NCBI GenBank assembly: GCA_009741485.1
Contig: CM019236.1
Location: forward strand, 44,362,716-44,426,715
Direction: 5' to 3'
Source: Malurus cyaneus samueli
Lineage: Eukaryota > Chordata > Aves > Passeriformes > Maluridae
DNA: 64,000 bases
In this document: positions 12,821 through 26,800 of the stretch, one piece after another
How the letters are laid out: each line of letters starts with the position of its first letter
Position numbering within the stretch: position 1 is the first letter of the stretch
The notes under the pieces: model-generated
What the model was told of the DNA's origin: nothing
Seen by the model: only the letters and a program-made list of their open reading frames with translations
The model's database searches: none
Translations under genes and position numbers: made by a program

Positions 12821-12879
12821 GAAATGCAGTTTCTCTTTTACCATCCGCGTGTGCCTTAGGAGCACGGGAAAGGAGCTGC

Positions 12880-13650
12880 TGTTATATGAACACTTCTAAT
12901 TATATGGGCTTTGTTTTCATACAGCTGTTAGCTTTCTGAAGCATATTAGGAAAAAAAAATCTGCCATGACTGTTTTATTCACCAAAGCCTAGATTTCATC
13001 AAACACTGTGCACATTAAACTCGCAGAAGCTACATCATTTGTTGGAAAAAAGTTCAATGCGCTAATAAGATGTTTCATAGGATTAATTTCTTTGTTTGTT
13101 ATACAAAAAGCTAGACACAGTTAAAAATTAAATCCCTCCAATCTCTTGCACAGAAATCGTTTTACAATCTCTTTGTGTGATACTTTCTCCAGCTCACTAA
13201 GGCATTTGCTTAATGATTAACTGAAAGGACTTAATTGGTCCCAGCAAAGACATATTTTTTTTTTTAAATCAGACTATGGTAATTCCTCTTAAGATTGTAG
13301 TCTTTATGATTTTGCTATAGGAAGTCAAACACAGAACTAATTATAACATAGTTGAAGGAAAAAAAAATTAGAATCAAGGTAAGGATTTACAAAAAGAAAA
13401 TAAAAGATTGTATTAGCTTGATCTTATGAAAACCTTTGGATGATGGCTGCATAATGAATTATTGAGTTCTCGTTGCTGGAAGCTCCTTCTTGCTTGCTTT
13501 TGGTGAAAGGATAATTTTTTTACACTATGCCAAATAAACTGTAGAGCAGTCGTGAGCGAAAAATGGAAACTTTAAGAAAACATGAGGAAGTTGGCTTATA
13601 GAAAAATATCCTAATGACTCAATAATCACTCACTCAGGTCTTTGGCTGCC
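12880..13650. other. AT-rich block, candidate conserved non-coding DNA
   Basis: This block has no recognisable repeat and many TAAT, TTAATTGG and CTAATTATA words of the homeodomain-binding type, with no open frame of note. It looks like typical non-coding regulatory sequence, but conservation cannot be tested from one genome. Confidence 0.2.
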
Positions 13651-16600
13651 CATTCTGAGACTGGGGGAGGTGAAGGTTATCAGTTCTTATTTTTACAGTT
13701 TAAAAATCATGGCTATGTCTCTCCTGATTTGTAAGACCTTTTTTGAAATCATGGGCTTGGAGTTTTCTTGGGCAGTGAGATTTCTACTGCTTGCTGATCA
13801 ATAAATGGCATCTACCAGGATAAGAGGCACGATCCTGAACTGGGAATTTTTCCCTTAAGAAAAATTAATAAGCAGGGAGAGAACAGACCCTGCCTAGCTG
13901 GACCCTAGAGTGACTCTCCACTGACTCTCCTCTCAAGTAACTGCTGAAGACTTTCTGTGAGGCTGCAATTTGAAAAGTCTCCACGTCTGTGATGGAACTG
14001 GTCAGATTTAGAGCAGAAGATTTTGTCACCCTGACTCTTTTTATCTTCCTCAGCTGTCAAGTTGTGAAAATGAAGATAAGAAATACATATTCATGGGTGA
14101 ACACTAATTGATATTAATTTTTGCATGTGACAAAGGCCCTGGTAATAAGGCCACTTGGGCTTGGGAATCCACTTAAATTATCAGGTCCGGCTACCAAAGT
14201 GAATTCCCCATGTGACAAGCAACATGCCCTGTGCCCACCTCATTCCCTGTACACCTGTCAGTATTCATGGCTTGTTTTCCCATTGAGGGGTTCCTTTCCA
14301 TGAAAGGCAGGGCTGGAACCTGAACCTTCAGCAGTAACAAAGGAATGTGTTCAAGTGGAAAAAAGTGATGTGGGAAAACCAACATCATAAACCAAGTACT
14401 TACCTTGCTTGTCTGTAGAATTGTGCTAGTCATAAAAGCAAAAAAATCTGAAAATATTGCCATGTACAGGCCCAGAATTTTTTTTTGTTAGGCCACGCTT
14501 AAATTTGAAAACTGTAAGTCCAGCAAAGGAAAATGTTGAGTGGTTCTGCTCTGAATTTCTTCAGAGACAGACAGTGAGTCCACAGTACAAAACCTCAGCT
14601 CAGTTCAAAAATCCACCAGTTGTACAGACATTTTTCTGAGCTGCTTGTATATGCCTGAGGCTGTGAGGCTAAATTATTGCCCAAGGCAAGATGCTGGTAG
14701 GTGTTACTTGTAGAAAAATCTGCATTTGGGTGTTTCCCACTGTTGTGACTGGGGTTGCACTTCCTTCCTTCTTTGACGGTGGGAACAAGGATGCATATCC
14801 TGTTATTTCTTAGAATGTAGGTTTAATTCAAATAGGAAAAGAGCCAGGAGTAGGACTAGACTGAGCACTTCTGCTAATAGCAGCTTTGTGCATTACAAAT
14901 GCATGAGGGGCAGGTTCACAGATATGAAGAAAAATACTGAAAAATAAATTTGCTGGCTCCTTTCCTTTGTACCCCAGCCTGGTTCCCTACAGGGACACAC
15001 ATATTTTATAGCTAAAATAGCACATTCACTAGATTATATACAGGTCAAGTATTCACCAGCCTAAAGATTTTACTTGACTTTACTGCTAGTCAGCCTATGT
15101 TCTCAAATACTTTGTATATTTGGCAGATCAGTGCTTAAGAATACATAATGCACCTGGCCAGTTTACTTACTAAATGGAAATTTGAATAAAATAAAACATT
15201 AGAAACAAAAGACTCTCTGTATATATTTATTCAAACTGATTATCTCCCTTGATAATGCATTTTAAGAATTTAAACGCAAAACTGCTCAGTCTGGATGATC
15301 ATAGCTTTGTATTTGATCTCAGACCATGCATTATGGATTTTCAGTATGTGAAAAGTATTTAAAGTGTCTGTAATAAAAATTTTTCAGTGCTTTTGAAATT
15401 AAAATCAATTTTATATGCATAACATTGCTGGGAGTTGAAATTTGTTAAGTAGGTTAAGTGGTGGGAGGAATATTATAGAAAATTATTGCATTCTATTGTA
15501 AGATAAATTTAAAAAATAGTATAATTAGTAGAGAAATAAAATATGTTCTGCAATTAAATATGAAAACACACTAATGCAAAGTTATTGCTGAGTGTTGAGA
15601 AACAGATAATGCAAAGTTGAAGTCGGATCTGTAGTGACCATCTCCCTGGCAGTAACTCTTCCTTTAGTTAATGGATCATAGGTTGCATCCCAGGCAATAG
15701 TGATAGGATTCTCAGCTTTTAGTGCACAATATAAGTGTTATTTTGCAGGCTTGACCACAGAATGAGTGGAGCAGGACCGGGCTAGTATTCTGGGGCCAGG
15801 AGACAAATAGTTACTGTATTTCTCCCTGCTGCCCTTTACTCTGGAGAGGAAGCGGTCTCAGGGTGCAGCAGGGCGATTTCAGGTTTAGGGTTCGCTTCAC
15901 CTATACTCGACCACAGCTCCATGCAGGATCTGAGCTCCCTGTTTAGGCTCCATGGCTGGCAGGAAATGGCAGGGAGGCTGTTGGTGTGTCCCTGAGACAC
16001 GTATTGGCCTGGAAAGGTTTGCAGTTCTGGAAGAATCTGGGGTTCTGTGTGTTTATTTGTTTCCTTGAGAGCAGCCCTGCCTTTCTTCTCCTCCTGAGAG
16101 CAGTGCCAGTCGATGTTGCCATTGCATGGTGTAGAATATTGCATCTCCATGCTGGCCCCTTCTGAATGGAGTTCCCAGGGGAACCAATCTTCTCAATGTT
16201 TGAGCAATGCTACAGGCAGCTTTCCATCACAAATCAATGCCTATTTCTCTCCTCCTCCTCCTTGCACCCCTTCAAAGCACTATCTCATGCATGTTCACAT
16301 TTGAGTTTCTTATTTTCTCTATTTACATACAAGGAATTGGAGACAAAATAAATCTTACTCTCTTTTGTTTGCAAGTTCATATACCAAAGGGAGCAATAAT
16401 GACTGCACAGCTTTGATTCACTCTCAGTTATGTGCAGAATCCTTTCACAGACCCAAAAAAGCACACAGCAGCCTCAGCTTCTCCTATTTGCTGCCTTATT
16501 CCTAGATTCTGCTGCCAGCTCTGCCTGGTACAAGAGAAATTTTGTTCTCTGGATTTTCTGCCTTCACATTATTTACTGGCAGTTGCTGTCTCTTGTGAGT

Positions 16601-17160
16601 ATAGATAGCAGCCTGTCTAAGGGGCATCTGAGTTTTCTCTGGGGTATCTCCATACCCATGGCACTGAAAACCCACCATTATCACTGTGCAGTTTATTAGG
16701 GATTTTAAATGTACATTCTACTGGAACATACCTAATAGAAAAGATTGAATTAACAGAGGGTGTTCACTTGCTCCTGCAACCTTGTGGTGACTGTCTCTTC
16801 TCTGCATTAGATACAGAACCTGATCTGACACAATTTATTTTTATTGCTCTCTTTGTTGTTCTCTGGAAAGGAAGGACTGTAAAAGAACACGCACATTCTG
16901 TTTCTGGTGCTGGTCTGACCTCCAAGTTTGTTCATTTGTTTTTAAGAACCCTTATAATACTCAAGGAGAACCAAAGACGACGCTGTTTCCCCAGAGTAGC
17001 TGAACAGTTTGAGGGGATTGTATTGCACCAGGACCCAAAAATGCAAGATTTGTTCCACTCTCTTTAGACCTTTTCCTGGAGTTTGGTTTATTTTCTCCTT
17101 CCAAAAGAAACTTTTTCCCTCTCTTGCCTCTTTCCACAAGCACAAGGCAATTTTTATTAG
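13651..17160. other. Unique non-coding stretch
   Basis: No gene, RNA gene or repeat family is recognised in these 3.5 kb. The part from 15000 to 15600 is especially AT-rich. Open frames are short and lack motifs. Confidence 0.45.
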
Positions 17161-17218
17161 CTGCTGCTGCTGCTGCTGCTGTTGAGCACTGCTACTACTA
17201 CTACTACTACTACTACTA
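17161..17218. repeat. Compound trinucleotide repeat (CTG)7...(CTA)9
   Basis: Seven exact CTG units (17161-17181) are followed by ten interrupting bases and nine exact CTA units (17192-17218), then a short AGG-rich run. No reading frame is known to cross it. Such tracts are often length-variable. Confidence 0.95.
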
Positions 17219-17380
17219 GTAGGAGGAGGGGGAGTAGATTTATTGCTTTACTTGCCAAGAATCAAGGTGGCAGATTTGCATGGTGTGATTTTGGTGGTCG
17301 TTGCTCTTTTCAAGAGGAAAGTGAGAGCTGCAGTTCAGTTTGTAATTGATTATGTCACATCCAATTTTCTTGTTTTCCAG

Positions 17381-17452
17381 AACCAGATAAGAGGAAGAAG
17401 CCTCTGGCTTGCAAAGTTAGGATAAAGAAATTAAAACTAACTATACCAACAG
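17381..17452 (+). other. Exon-like 72-bp segment (unconfirmed)
   Basis: A pyrimidine-rich stretch ending TTCTTGTTTTCCAG precedes position 17381, and CAG followed by GTAACT lies at 17450-17458, so both ends look like splice sites. The 72 bases between them are open in a phase 1-1 frame of 23 full codons. They encode a lysine-rich peptide containing KRKKPLACKVRIKKLKL, ending in an Ile-Pro-Thr run. Another frame also stays open over most of the segment, and no protein family is recognised. Neither a preceding nor a following exon could be identified. Short AG-to-GT open segments are common by chance, so this is a candidate only. Confidence 0.2.
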
Positions 17453-20016
17453 GTAACTAATTTTCCATGAAACCTTATTTTCCTTGTCTTAATGCAGCTA
17501 GCTTTCTTTAGCTTTGGGAGTTTGTTACTATGTAGAATAACAAGATCTTACATAGATTAGCATAATAGCAGTTGCAACAATGGTATTTTTAATAGATCAT
17601 TTAGTCGTGCTTTGATGTTTTTAACAATCCCTAATGGTGCAGCATTAGAGATGATTCTCTAAGTGCTCTAAAATTAGGCTTTAAAAAGAAAAAAAAAATG
17701 CTCTCATTATAGAAAAGGCACCTATTGATCCCTGTTACAGAGCTGGGATGCTATCTCACCCTCTAGTTCTTTTGAATAAATAATGACCTTTGACATAATG
17801 CAGCACTGAACAGGTTAGAAATAGCATCTAGCCCATGAGAGAGGCTGAGATATAACAGCTTCTCAGCTAAAATGAAGCTGAGATCTGCTAGGGATGGGGT
17901 CACCTTTTCGCTCAGTTCTGCCACAGGATCTAACTAGAATTAAATATATTTGACAAATGACCTGAGCGACTCTTGCTGGAGAAGTTCTTGTAATCAGAGA
18001 CAAAGACATCTGAGATTATGTAGAAGTCCCCAAACAGGCTGGAGCCTGCAGAGGTGCCTGAGGTGCTGTGTGTGGGTTCACCATAGCCTGACTCCTGTGG
18101 CAGAAGGGGATTTTGTTGCTTGTTCTGCAGCAGACTCAGAGCCTTTAGGTACTGGTATTTGTTTTTATAAACACCTAATCAGGACCTTTGGAATTTCTTC
18201 CCTGTATCCCAGACCAGGATGTGCCTCCCTGAGCTGTTAGCAAAGGCAGTCCAAAGTACCAGCTGCAGTGTTGCTTTTTCTTATCAGAAAGATCCCTTTA
18301 CCATGCAGAGTCTGTAAGAGCTGCACTGAGATTAATCACAGTCAGCTATTCCCAGAACAAGGAAGGCTTGTGCATGCAGAGATCACAAGGTCTAGAGATA
18401 AGAAATTAGTAAAACCCACTCGCCAGAAACAGGATCTTGGAAGTGTGAATTTCAGGGGTGAATGAAGGCTTCTGGAAAGTAATTTCCAAGAAAAGCAGAA
18501 GTAAATATTATTGATTTTTAATTTCTTACATAATCTCTCAAATAACCTGAAGTGACTGTGTGCTTTCATTACACAGTCAGGTATGAACTTTCACGAAAGC
18601 TGTCCACAGACCTTACAAAACTGAGAGCTAAGCTCAAAGTCAGCCAAGAGTTCAGATGAGTCATAGGGCTCAATGTGGAATCCTCTGAGAACATGAATCT
18701 TCCATCCTAGGGAATTTAAAATCTGGATTTCAAAATTATACATACATATTTTATACTGGTTTCATCACCAAAATGTGTCTCCACAGCAGCAATCAAAGTT
18801 TTGGGAGATATATCTGTAAGTCGGTGTTGGGAATCTTTTAAAGAGAAAGCCTCCAAATGGGATATTTATATCTTCGCAGGCTATCTTTAGGTGCCATTTG
18901 TCATGTTCTTGCACAGTGTCTCCCAAACCTCCTCTTTCTGAAACCGCAATATTCCACACCTCATTCTTAAAATTCGGGAAAACATGGAAAGCTCCTAAAA
19001 TAATTTTCATTCATTTCAAAGAGAAATGACATCAATGTCAGTAAAATGAAATTGAGCCATCCTGTGCTTCCTCAAAGACAATTTTGAAATAGCTTTTTCA
19101 CATCAGCTGTGAAGCAGTTGCAAGGACCGTAGGTTCCCAACCTTATTGTTTTCTATGAGAGGAGCAGAGCAGCACACCCTGCTTGGGATTTGCTGCATGT
19201 AGAAATAAAATCTCCCTGCATCACAGCATCTCTGTGGGGCGGCAGAGAGTGTGAATGAAACAACAGAGTGAGCAAGACACTCACTTGATCGTACGTAGGG
19301 CTGACACTGAGCCTGGGAATGGAAAGGGAGACACGGCAAGGCACTGTCAAAACAGACACAAAGGAGAGGGAGCTGCAGCTGTGCATGTGTCAGGGGAGAG
19401 TGTAGACTTTTATGAAGTGACGGGAGAAAAACAGAGAAAAGCACGTGCAATATTTTTGCATGGAATATATAATCCTGCTGATCGATAAAATGGGAAAGAG
19501 CAAAGCAAACTTAAGAAAATACAGAGCTGGAGTTCAATACAAGACTGGGGATAAAGCTCTTAATCAGTGTGTGTTTATCTCAGGAAAAGGTATTTTCTGG
19601 ACCTCAAAGCTGTGCATACAGAATGGGTTGTGTGTGTCTTTCCTAAGGCAATGAGTGAGGGCTGCAGATAAAAATAAAATGGAGAATACTAAATGCATGG
19701 GAGAGGGAAGAAGATGTCTAAAACTGTGTATGTGGGTTGTTTTGAGTGATGAATGAGCTTTTAAGGAAGGCCAGGGTCATCTGAAGAAATTTCATGCTTT
19801 GGTGGACCAAGGCAGTTAGGGGCAAATAAGGTCAACAAGATCTGACATAAGAATGGTAAAGATGTTGATGACGCAGGAATGGTAAAAGTATTCCAGTTCT
19901 TTCTGTCTCCTGTGCTTGGAAGAAAAAGCATGAAATGATGCCTAACTGTCGAAAGCTGAAGGTAAATCAATAGAGATTTTCAATCAGTAGTCTCAGTAAT
20001 TTGCTTCTACGATGTC
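17453..20016. other. Unique non-coding stretch
   Basis: Nothing is recognised here. Frames on both strands near 19103-19490 overlap each other and carry no known motif. Confidence 0.45.
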
Positions 20017-20038
20017 AAAAGAAAGAAAGAAAGAAAGG
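20017..20038. repeat. (AAAG)n microsatellite
   Basis: About five AAAG units in tandem, shortly before an old CR1 relic. Confidence 0.93.
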
Positions 20039-20149
20039 CACCACTTCACCTCTGTCAGTGGAAAAGCAAATATTTTACTGATAATTTATAAAAATATATT
20101 AAAATACTTGACTAAATATCTGAAGACTAGAAGTTGACTGTTAGGAGAA

Positions 20150-20860
20150 CAAGATGACATAGGAAGGTTTAGACCTGTTGAACCAACGTCATTCCTGAGG
20201 AAAATAATGGAAAAATTGATACAAGATCCAATAGTAGAGAAATAAAGTGTAGGAATATAATTTATGTCAATCAACATAGTTTTATGCCAAATATACCTTG
20301 TCAAGTAGAATTTATTTAATTTCTTCAGATTCTAAGTTTTATTGATAAAGGCAGTTTTGGAGGTATATGGTTCTCTGTAATTATATTGATCTTATACCAT
20401 TACCTTTCTGATACAGAAACACATGCTATTTGACACTGAAAGGCACAGGCACTATGAACTGGCTAGCTGACACAAGTGGTCTTTAAGGGAAATGATGATA
20501 AATATGGGTTCTTTCAGCATGTCCTATGAAATTTGCTGTTGAACCTATTCCACGTAGCTCCTAAAACCTGAAGGAAAATACAAACTCCTAAAAAAGTACA
20601 GCTGACACTATGTCAGGCAAAATATCTGCAAAACCATGTGGAAAAAAAAAACTACTGCACAAAAGGAGCAATCAGAATTATTCAGCAGGCTCTTTGAAGA
20701 AAAATGGTATTGTTTTGGGTAAGGTTGTGCCTGTGTGGATAGGGAATGGTGGCCTTACCTGCAGGGTGTGGGATTGCAGCCTGGGAAACAGTTTGGGGAT
20801 CAAAATGGATAAAACTACTGAAATATTGAAACGCAGTTGGTGCCACAGCAGGTGGATGTT
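20150..20860 (+). mobile_element. Ancient CR1-type LINE relic, reverse-transcriptase region
   Basis: In sense orientation, words near 20265-20340 (AATCAACATAGTTTTATGCC, then TTGTCAAGTAGAATTTATTT, then AAGTTTTATTGATAAAGGCA) follow the reverse-transcriptase-coding part of the older CR1 lineages seen in turtles, crocodilians and birds. 'TGAACTGGCTAGCTGACA' near 20457 fits the next block. After about 20560 the similarity is patchy, with a possible further block at 20780-20820. It is heavily mutated, full of stops and lacks both ends, so it is far older than the CR1 copies near 1, 33 and 39 kb. Confidence 0.6.
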
Positions 20861-23800
20861 ATGTTGTCTTTGGAGATATATGCAACTGAGAAATGAAGGC
20901 TAGAAATGCGATGCTGAAAATTCAATACAGGAATACAACATTTGTCCATGACTACAGGAAATATTGCAGAGAAGAGGAAAAGGTGTGGGAGTTGGGGGCG
21001 TGGGGAAAGAGAGGCAAAAACTGTCTTGAAATGTGAAAATTGGACCTTTATTTTCTTGTTTGGATTAGGTGCGAGAATTTTTGAAAGACTAAGCTCAGAG
21101 GGCTTGATTTTTCAGGTCCTTATTCAAAAAGATGAACATACTTCATCACAAAGTTATTCATTCCCCCAGAAAAGGAAGCAAAACTTAACTGAAGTGTCTT
21201 TCTCTCTGTCTGCTTATTTCCAAAAGGAACATTGCTTTAATTCAGATAATCTTGTCCAATAGTCCCTGTAGAGACAAACTTGGAGAACATTCAGGAGTGG
21301 TCATTTGTTCCTCTCCTCCACGTGGTCCCTCACTCTAATGCCTAAAGTGCCATTAGAGCACAAGTGCCAGAAGGATGCTTTGGGGGTAGAAAAGATAGGT
21401 ATACAGGGAACATCAGATGTCAGATCAGAATTTTGGGCTAAAAGAGAGGAATATGTGGTTTTAACCATGTTAGAACAAAGCCATAGAAGAATTGATGTCT
21501 GTCTTGAGCTGTCCCTGAGCAAAGATGGGAGACATTTCTGGAGTGAATGCTGAGAGTCAGAAGAGTTTGGGGGGATCAGTAGGAGGTTAACATGAAATAT
21601 TAAGCAATTTGAGTTGCACAGGAGACCATGATATGACATCTGACCATGTTTAGTCTTAAGTGTGGTAACTAAAGAGAAGCTCATTGCGCAGTGAAGTGTG
21701 TAAGAAGCACTATCACTAAGAAATCCCAGTCAGAAGTAGTGCTGAAAGAGGTGCCACATGAGGCAAGCCCACAGTTTGCACACATCAGGGAGTTGAGCAG
21801 GGATGTTAGGCAGTGTTACCTCTGCTCAGTCACAGGTTTGGCACGTGGCATTGACCAAAGCTCAGAGATGCACCACAAGCTCTGAGTGGGAGCCTCCTGG
21901 GAGGACTTCACTCCCATCTGGTGTGCAAAGATTTTTACCTACTTGCTATGGGTTGTGGGCAGCCTTATCTTGTTTACAGTTTATGGGCTACTGTAGCGAA
22001 GTGCACATAAAAATTTTCAAGACTTTACAATACTTCTCCAGCACCTGCTCTGTTGTTTCTATTTGGCGTTGAACTGTTACAGAAGGACTTTAGTTTACAT
22101 TTGAAAATCTTTTCTGTTTTTCTCAGCAGTTCTGAAGAAAAACTTCTACTGGGTTTGCAAAATAAAGAATGTATCCTTAAATTTTCAAGAATAATACCTT
22201 CTGCTAACTAAATGTTGTGTCAAGCAACTGTCTTTACTTTTTCCTTATGTTATTCCTTTTGCCTTTGTCCCATAGGTACTAGTGACTCAGAGTAGCTCAT
22301 AAAATATGAAGTGCAACATTCAAAGTCTCTCAGAGAATAAACAGTATTATTTTCTGACAAAATTGCACACTGAAAATTATTGAGCAACAGCATGACATGC
22401 ACAAGATATAGAAACCCTAAAAATGGAGCTGACGTGATTGTGAGACTCCCACACAAATGAGGAGTATAAGAGATTCACAGGTAGGACTCAGTTAAACACT
22501 CCCCAACCTTGCTACTCACAGATTACATTCCCAAGGAAAATAAATGTTTTGGGTTTTGACACGAGCGGCAGTTTCTCCTTTGCTTTTGGGAGCAAGAAAT
22601 TTATGGTTTAACACTTTAAATGTCCAGATAGTCAAAGAAATTAATCTTCCAAGTAGATAGACAGGAGAAACACCCAGGTTCCCAAATGTGCTCAGTGCCT
22701 GGCCCTTGCCATCTTCACCAAGATTTCAATTGCCAGGTGCTTGAGACTCTTCTCTCATGAATTCCTGTGTCTCAAGCTGATTCTTTTTCTCTCTTCTTGT
22801 AGTCTTCCTTTTTTTTCTCTGAGTATTAATGGGACTTTCACTCCTCTCTCCATCCTCTATTGGCAGAGATTTAACTTTTAACAAGATGTGGGATGTTATT
22901 TTGCTGATAACTCTCCTGCCTCTCTACTTTGAATCAGCTGTTTTGCATTCTGTTTCTCTGCAAGTATCATTTCATGCAGGAAGACATTCTGGTTTTTTTT
23001 TCTTTCTGATGTGTTCTTGCATTGTCAAATGAAACATGGACAGAATAGAATCCCAGAAATCTCCTGCTGGATGCTTCCTATTCTAATGGATGTTGGGGTG
23101 GCAGCAGAATGATGTCCAAATAAGTTGCTTCAGAGAGGAATGTTAAACAAAAGATCCCAAAATTCAGCCACAAGCACCAAAGTAGGCAGGTGTGAGATCC
23201 TGATAAATGGAGAACTGCTTCAAACAGGGGAGTGTGGTTTTATTGCTTTTTCTTTCTTTCTCTCTGGTACACTAAGCATTGCAGCTTCTCACTGCCCTTT
23301 ATTCTGGCAGGCACACTTCTTCAGGAGCTGGACTTGCCTGTCTCCTATTTTTACACTCTCAGTCCCTTATAATCACTTCCCAGAGCTCTTCACCTATTCT
23401 CTATAGCTGCACCTTTTGCTGTCTGTCATGTTTCTCCTCTGATTCCATCTCTGTGGGCTCACAACTGATGACAATGAAGCTGGTGGCAAAGCACAGCATT
23501 CCTCCTCCTAGTATGCCATGAGTACCTGCCTTAGAGCAGTCAACAGCAGATCAGTTCTCTGCAGCAGATAAGGCAATTATTGTCCTGTACTCAGCACTGA
23601 TGAGGTCTCCTTTTAGGAAATCAGAAACAAACTGGAGAGGTCGCAGGAGGAAGAAAGAGTAATTAAAGGTGAGAAAGTCTGCAATCAGAAAATCCTGAAA
23701 GAACACCCTCTTCCAAGGGAGAGAAAAGGAAAGAAATAACATATCCTTCCACTGCACTTTTCTTTGGAGGTCAGTAATTGTTACCAGGCCCTGGGAGGGT

Positions 23801-26800
23801 GAGGCAGGTAACCTGCAGGGAAGGAGAGCTGCCCTCATCTTCCTCTAACTAATGTGCAGATGTGCAGAGCAGGTCAGGTTCCTGTCCTACCAAAAATGGG
23901 TAACCACCAAAATAATAGGTGCAGCCTGTAAATATCTGTCCTTGGAGAGCTGTGACCAAGCCTGGCAGAGGAGCAACTTTTCTGTCATGCTGGGGGAGCT
24001 TTGGGGGAGCTTGTCACCATGACAGTACCACATATGCAACTTGTGGGCTTAACTACCTTAACTAGTGGCAAGGTCGGGTGGTTTTCTGACCATGTCTGGG
24101 CCATGTGGGCTGGATGCCATCACACATAAGTGTCAGGACTGTTGAATTTAGTGAGTTCACCTTACTCTTCAGTTTAATTGGCAAAAAAATCCAATTTGAA
24201 GCAGTGCCCATATTGCAATTAAGGCATAGTTCCACTGTTTTATATCAGGAAAGTGTAAGCAGTATTTTGACAGGGTTGACAGCGGTCTGGCCTAAAAATG
24301 CTGCCCTGACCTCACAGTCACTTTCTGCTGCTAGCCTGCTCCTCCTCACCTCCCCAAACAAACTTCTGTGATTTGTCTGTGTGACTCCTTTTGAAGATTC
24401 AGCACAGATCGCCCTTCTGCGACTCCAATGAGAGCAGCAAAATCTGCTTTCCGGAACTGCAGAAATAATCCTCTTGTGCTTGTTAGAACGTCCCTGAAAT
24501 AAATGGCCAGGGTAGAAGGCTGGAAAGCAACTTTGCTGAGGAGGTCTGCCTTTGGAAACTTTCTGCAAAAGTGCTGCTTTTAATTGGATGGGGTTATGAA
24601 CTTGCAGCCATGACATGCTGCCCACAGCCGGTTAATATGCTGCAGTTTTTCTGGTGGGATTATTAAGAATCATTTGAGCAGGAGTATGCACAGCTCTCCA
24701 CAATGCTGTGTGGATGTGATTTGCTTCATCATCAATTCCTCCACAGCTGTAGAGAATGCCGGGACTGCTTCCAGCCTCCTGTAACGTCAGCAAGAAAGAA
24801 TCCTGCTCAGCTCTGCTGCCGATTTCTGCAGCTCCAGAGCCCTGAGCACTTTCTGCCATGTGCAGACCAAATGTTGCTGTCACATGTGTCACGTTATGCT
24901 ATACACTGACGCAAAGCCCTGTTGCTTAACTCCTTGCCAAGGGAAGGAGCATTAAGATCTGAGATAGAAAGAGAGGGAGAGAACACACTGACCTTCTGCC
25001 ATGTTCATTACCAGCAAGGTTGAAAGAGCTCTTGATGATCACAATGTGACTGCTGCAGAGCCCCACACTGGCCATACAAGATTTTCTAATTGCACCCTGC
25101 CAAATTCAGATCACTTGTTCAATTAAAAGTAACTGAGAAAGCCCAGTGACCTTTCTAGGCCAGTAGCATTTCTGGCAAAATGAATTCTATTTTTAGATTT
25201 CAGTAGGAGGGATGTTGAAACATAAAACGAGGATTTGCTGCACCCAGGGTCAAGTTTTCCAGTTTTTCTTGACCAAACTATCTAGCCTTTTATGCTCTAT
25301 CTTCTCCCAGATTGAACAGACACCCTATGGAGGGAATTGTGAACCATTTTTTTTTCTCTCTCTGTATTGATCCAACTGTATCTTTTGTAGGCAGCAGGAT
25401 TGTCAGGGGGAAAGGTGCAGGTATTGTTTGATAAAATCCTCATTTATTGATGGCAAACAGAGTGTAAGTGCTAGTAAAAATTTTCCTTGTGATTTCATAC
25501 ATTCTCTTCATACATAATTAAAGGCAAGTGTGAGAAAACAACTGGCATTTGCTTTTACCGTAAGAGATACAGATTAAAGGATTAGCTTTCAAAAAATGCC
25601 TCTGAGAAATAATGACTGTATGAAAGTGGTAAACTATAACTAAGTTATTTAGGCAATTGAAATAGATTTGAAATAGATTTGGAATAGATTTTGAGAACAA
25701 TGGCTCATACTTTCACATTAAGTAAGAATATAACCTCTGTATAATTAAAAAGTAATCACTTAGCTACTGTTATTCTTTTCCTGTCTACAAAAGCTATTGT
25801 TTATTTAGAAGTGAAGAAAAAAGGAGTGGCTGGAGTTGTGTGCATTATTGCAAAACAAAAAGACAGTTGGAGAGAATATGCTTGCTAATGAGGAAGGTGT
25901 TAAGTGATTCACAACAGTAAACAGTCTCAGCTCTCCTTTCAAGTGAAAAAGGCAATCTTGATGTGATGTATTTGTATGTGTGCTGTTGAGATTTGAAGGG
26001 ATCACTTCCCGAAGAAGAAATGTTTGAGTTCTCAGCTGAACTCGGAATTTTTCACAGGCGCTCCAGGAAATGATTGCTCAGAAACCATCAGGTTTGCATA
26101 TGTGGTTCTGCAGTTCAGAAGACATTTCTCACCATCAACCACCATCTTATATATGTTTCAGCAAGGTACAGTAAAATTCGGTCAGAGCATGTTGGATGGT
26201 TCACCCACACCCAATAGCAGAGCTTTCTGGCCAGTTGGACCACTGCATTTAGAGCCATAAAGGTCCTACCCTCGCTTGTCCCATGTTCCCAGACTGTGCA
26301 GAACCCACACGAGTGTTATTCTGCTGAAATATGTCCTTTACTGTCTTCCAGGTGCTGCGAGCACCAGGTACCCTGAGAGAATTTTCTTGTGTTTTCCTCT
26401 TCTCTCTGTTTTTGTCTGCCAAGGAGAAAAAATGGGAAAGAAATATCATCAATGACACTTAAGGGACATATAAACTCATCATCCTTTATCTATAATTAGT
26501 GTTTAAGGGCTGAAAGTGTGTTTTGAGAGCAAATGTTTTGAGGAGGCAGTCATCATTCTAACTGCGTAGCTAGTCTCTCCTCTTCCAAACAACAGCATAA
26601 CAATGTTTTGCAAGGCCTGAAAGGCATGAAAATCAACTGCCCCTCTCTGGAATACTTTTCTCAATGAGATGTCTGCCAGTAACTCTGAAGAGCCCAGGGT
26701 GAAGGACAAGTGAATGACACTGCTCATCCTGATAACCAATGCTGCATTCACAGGGGTCATGAGCATCCAACAGGAAGTTCAGTGAGCCCTGGAGATTGAA

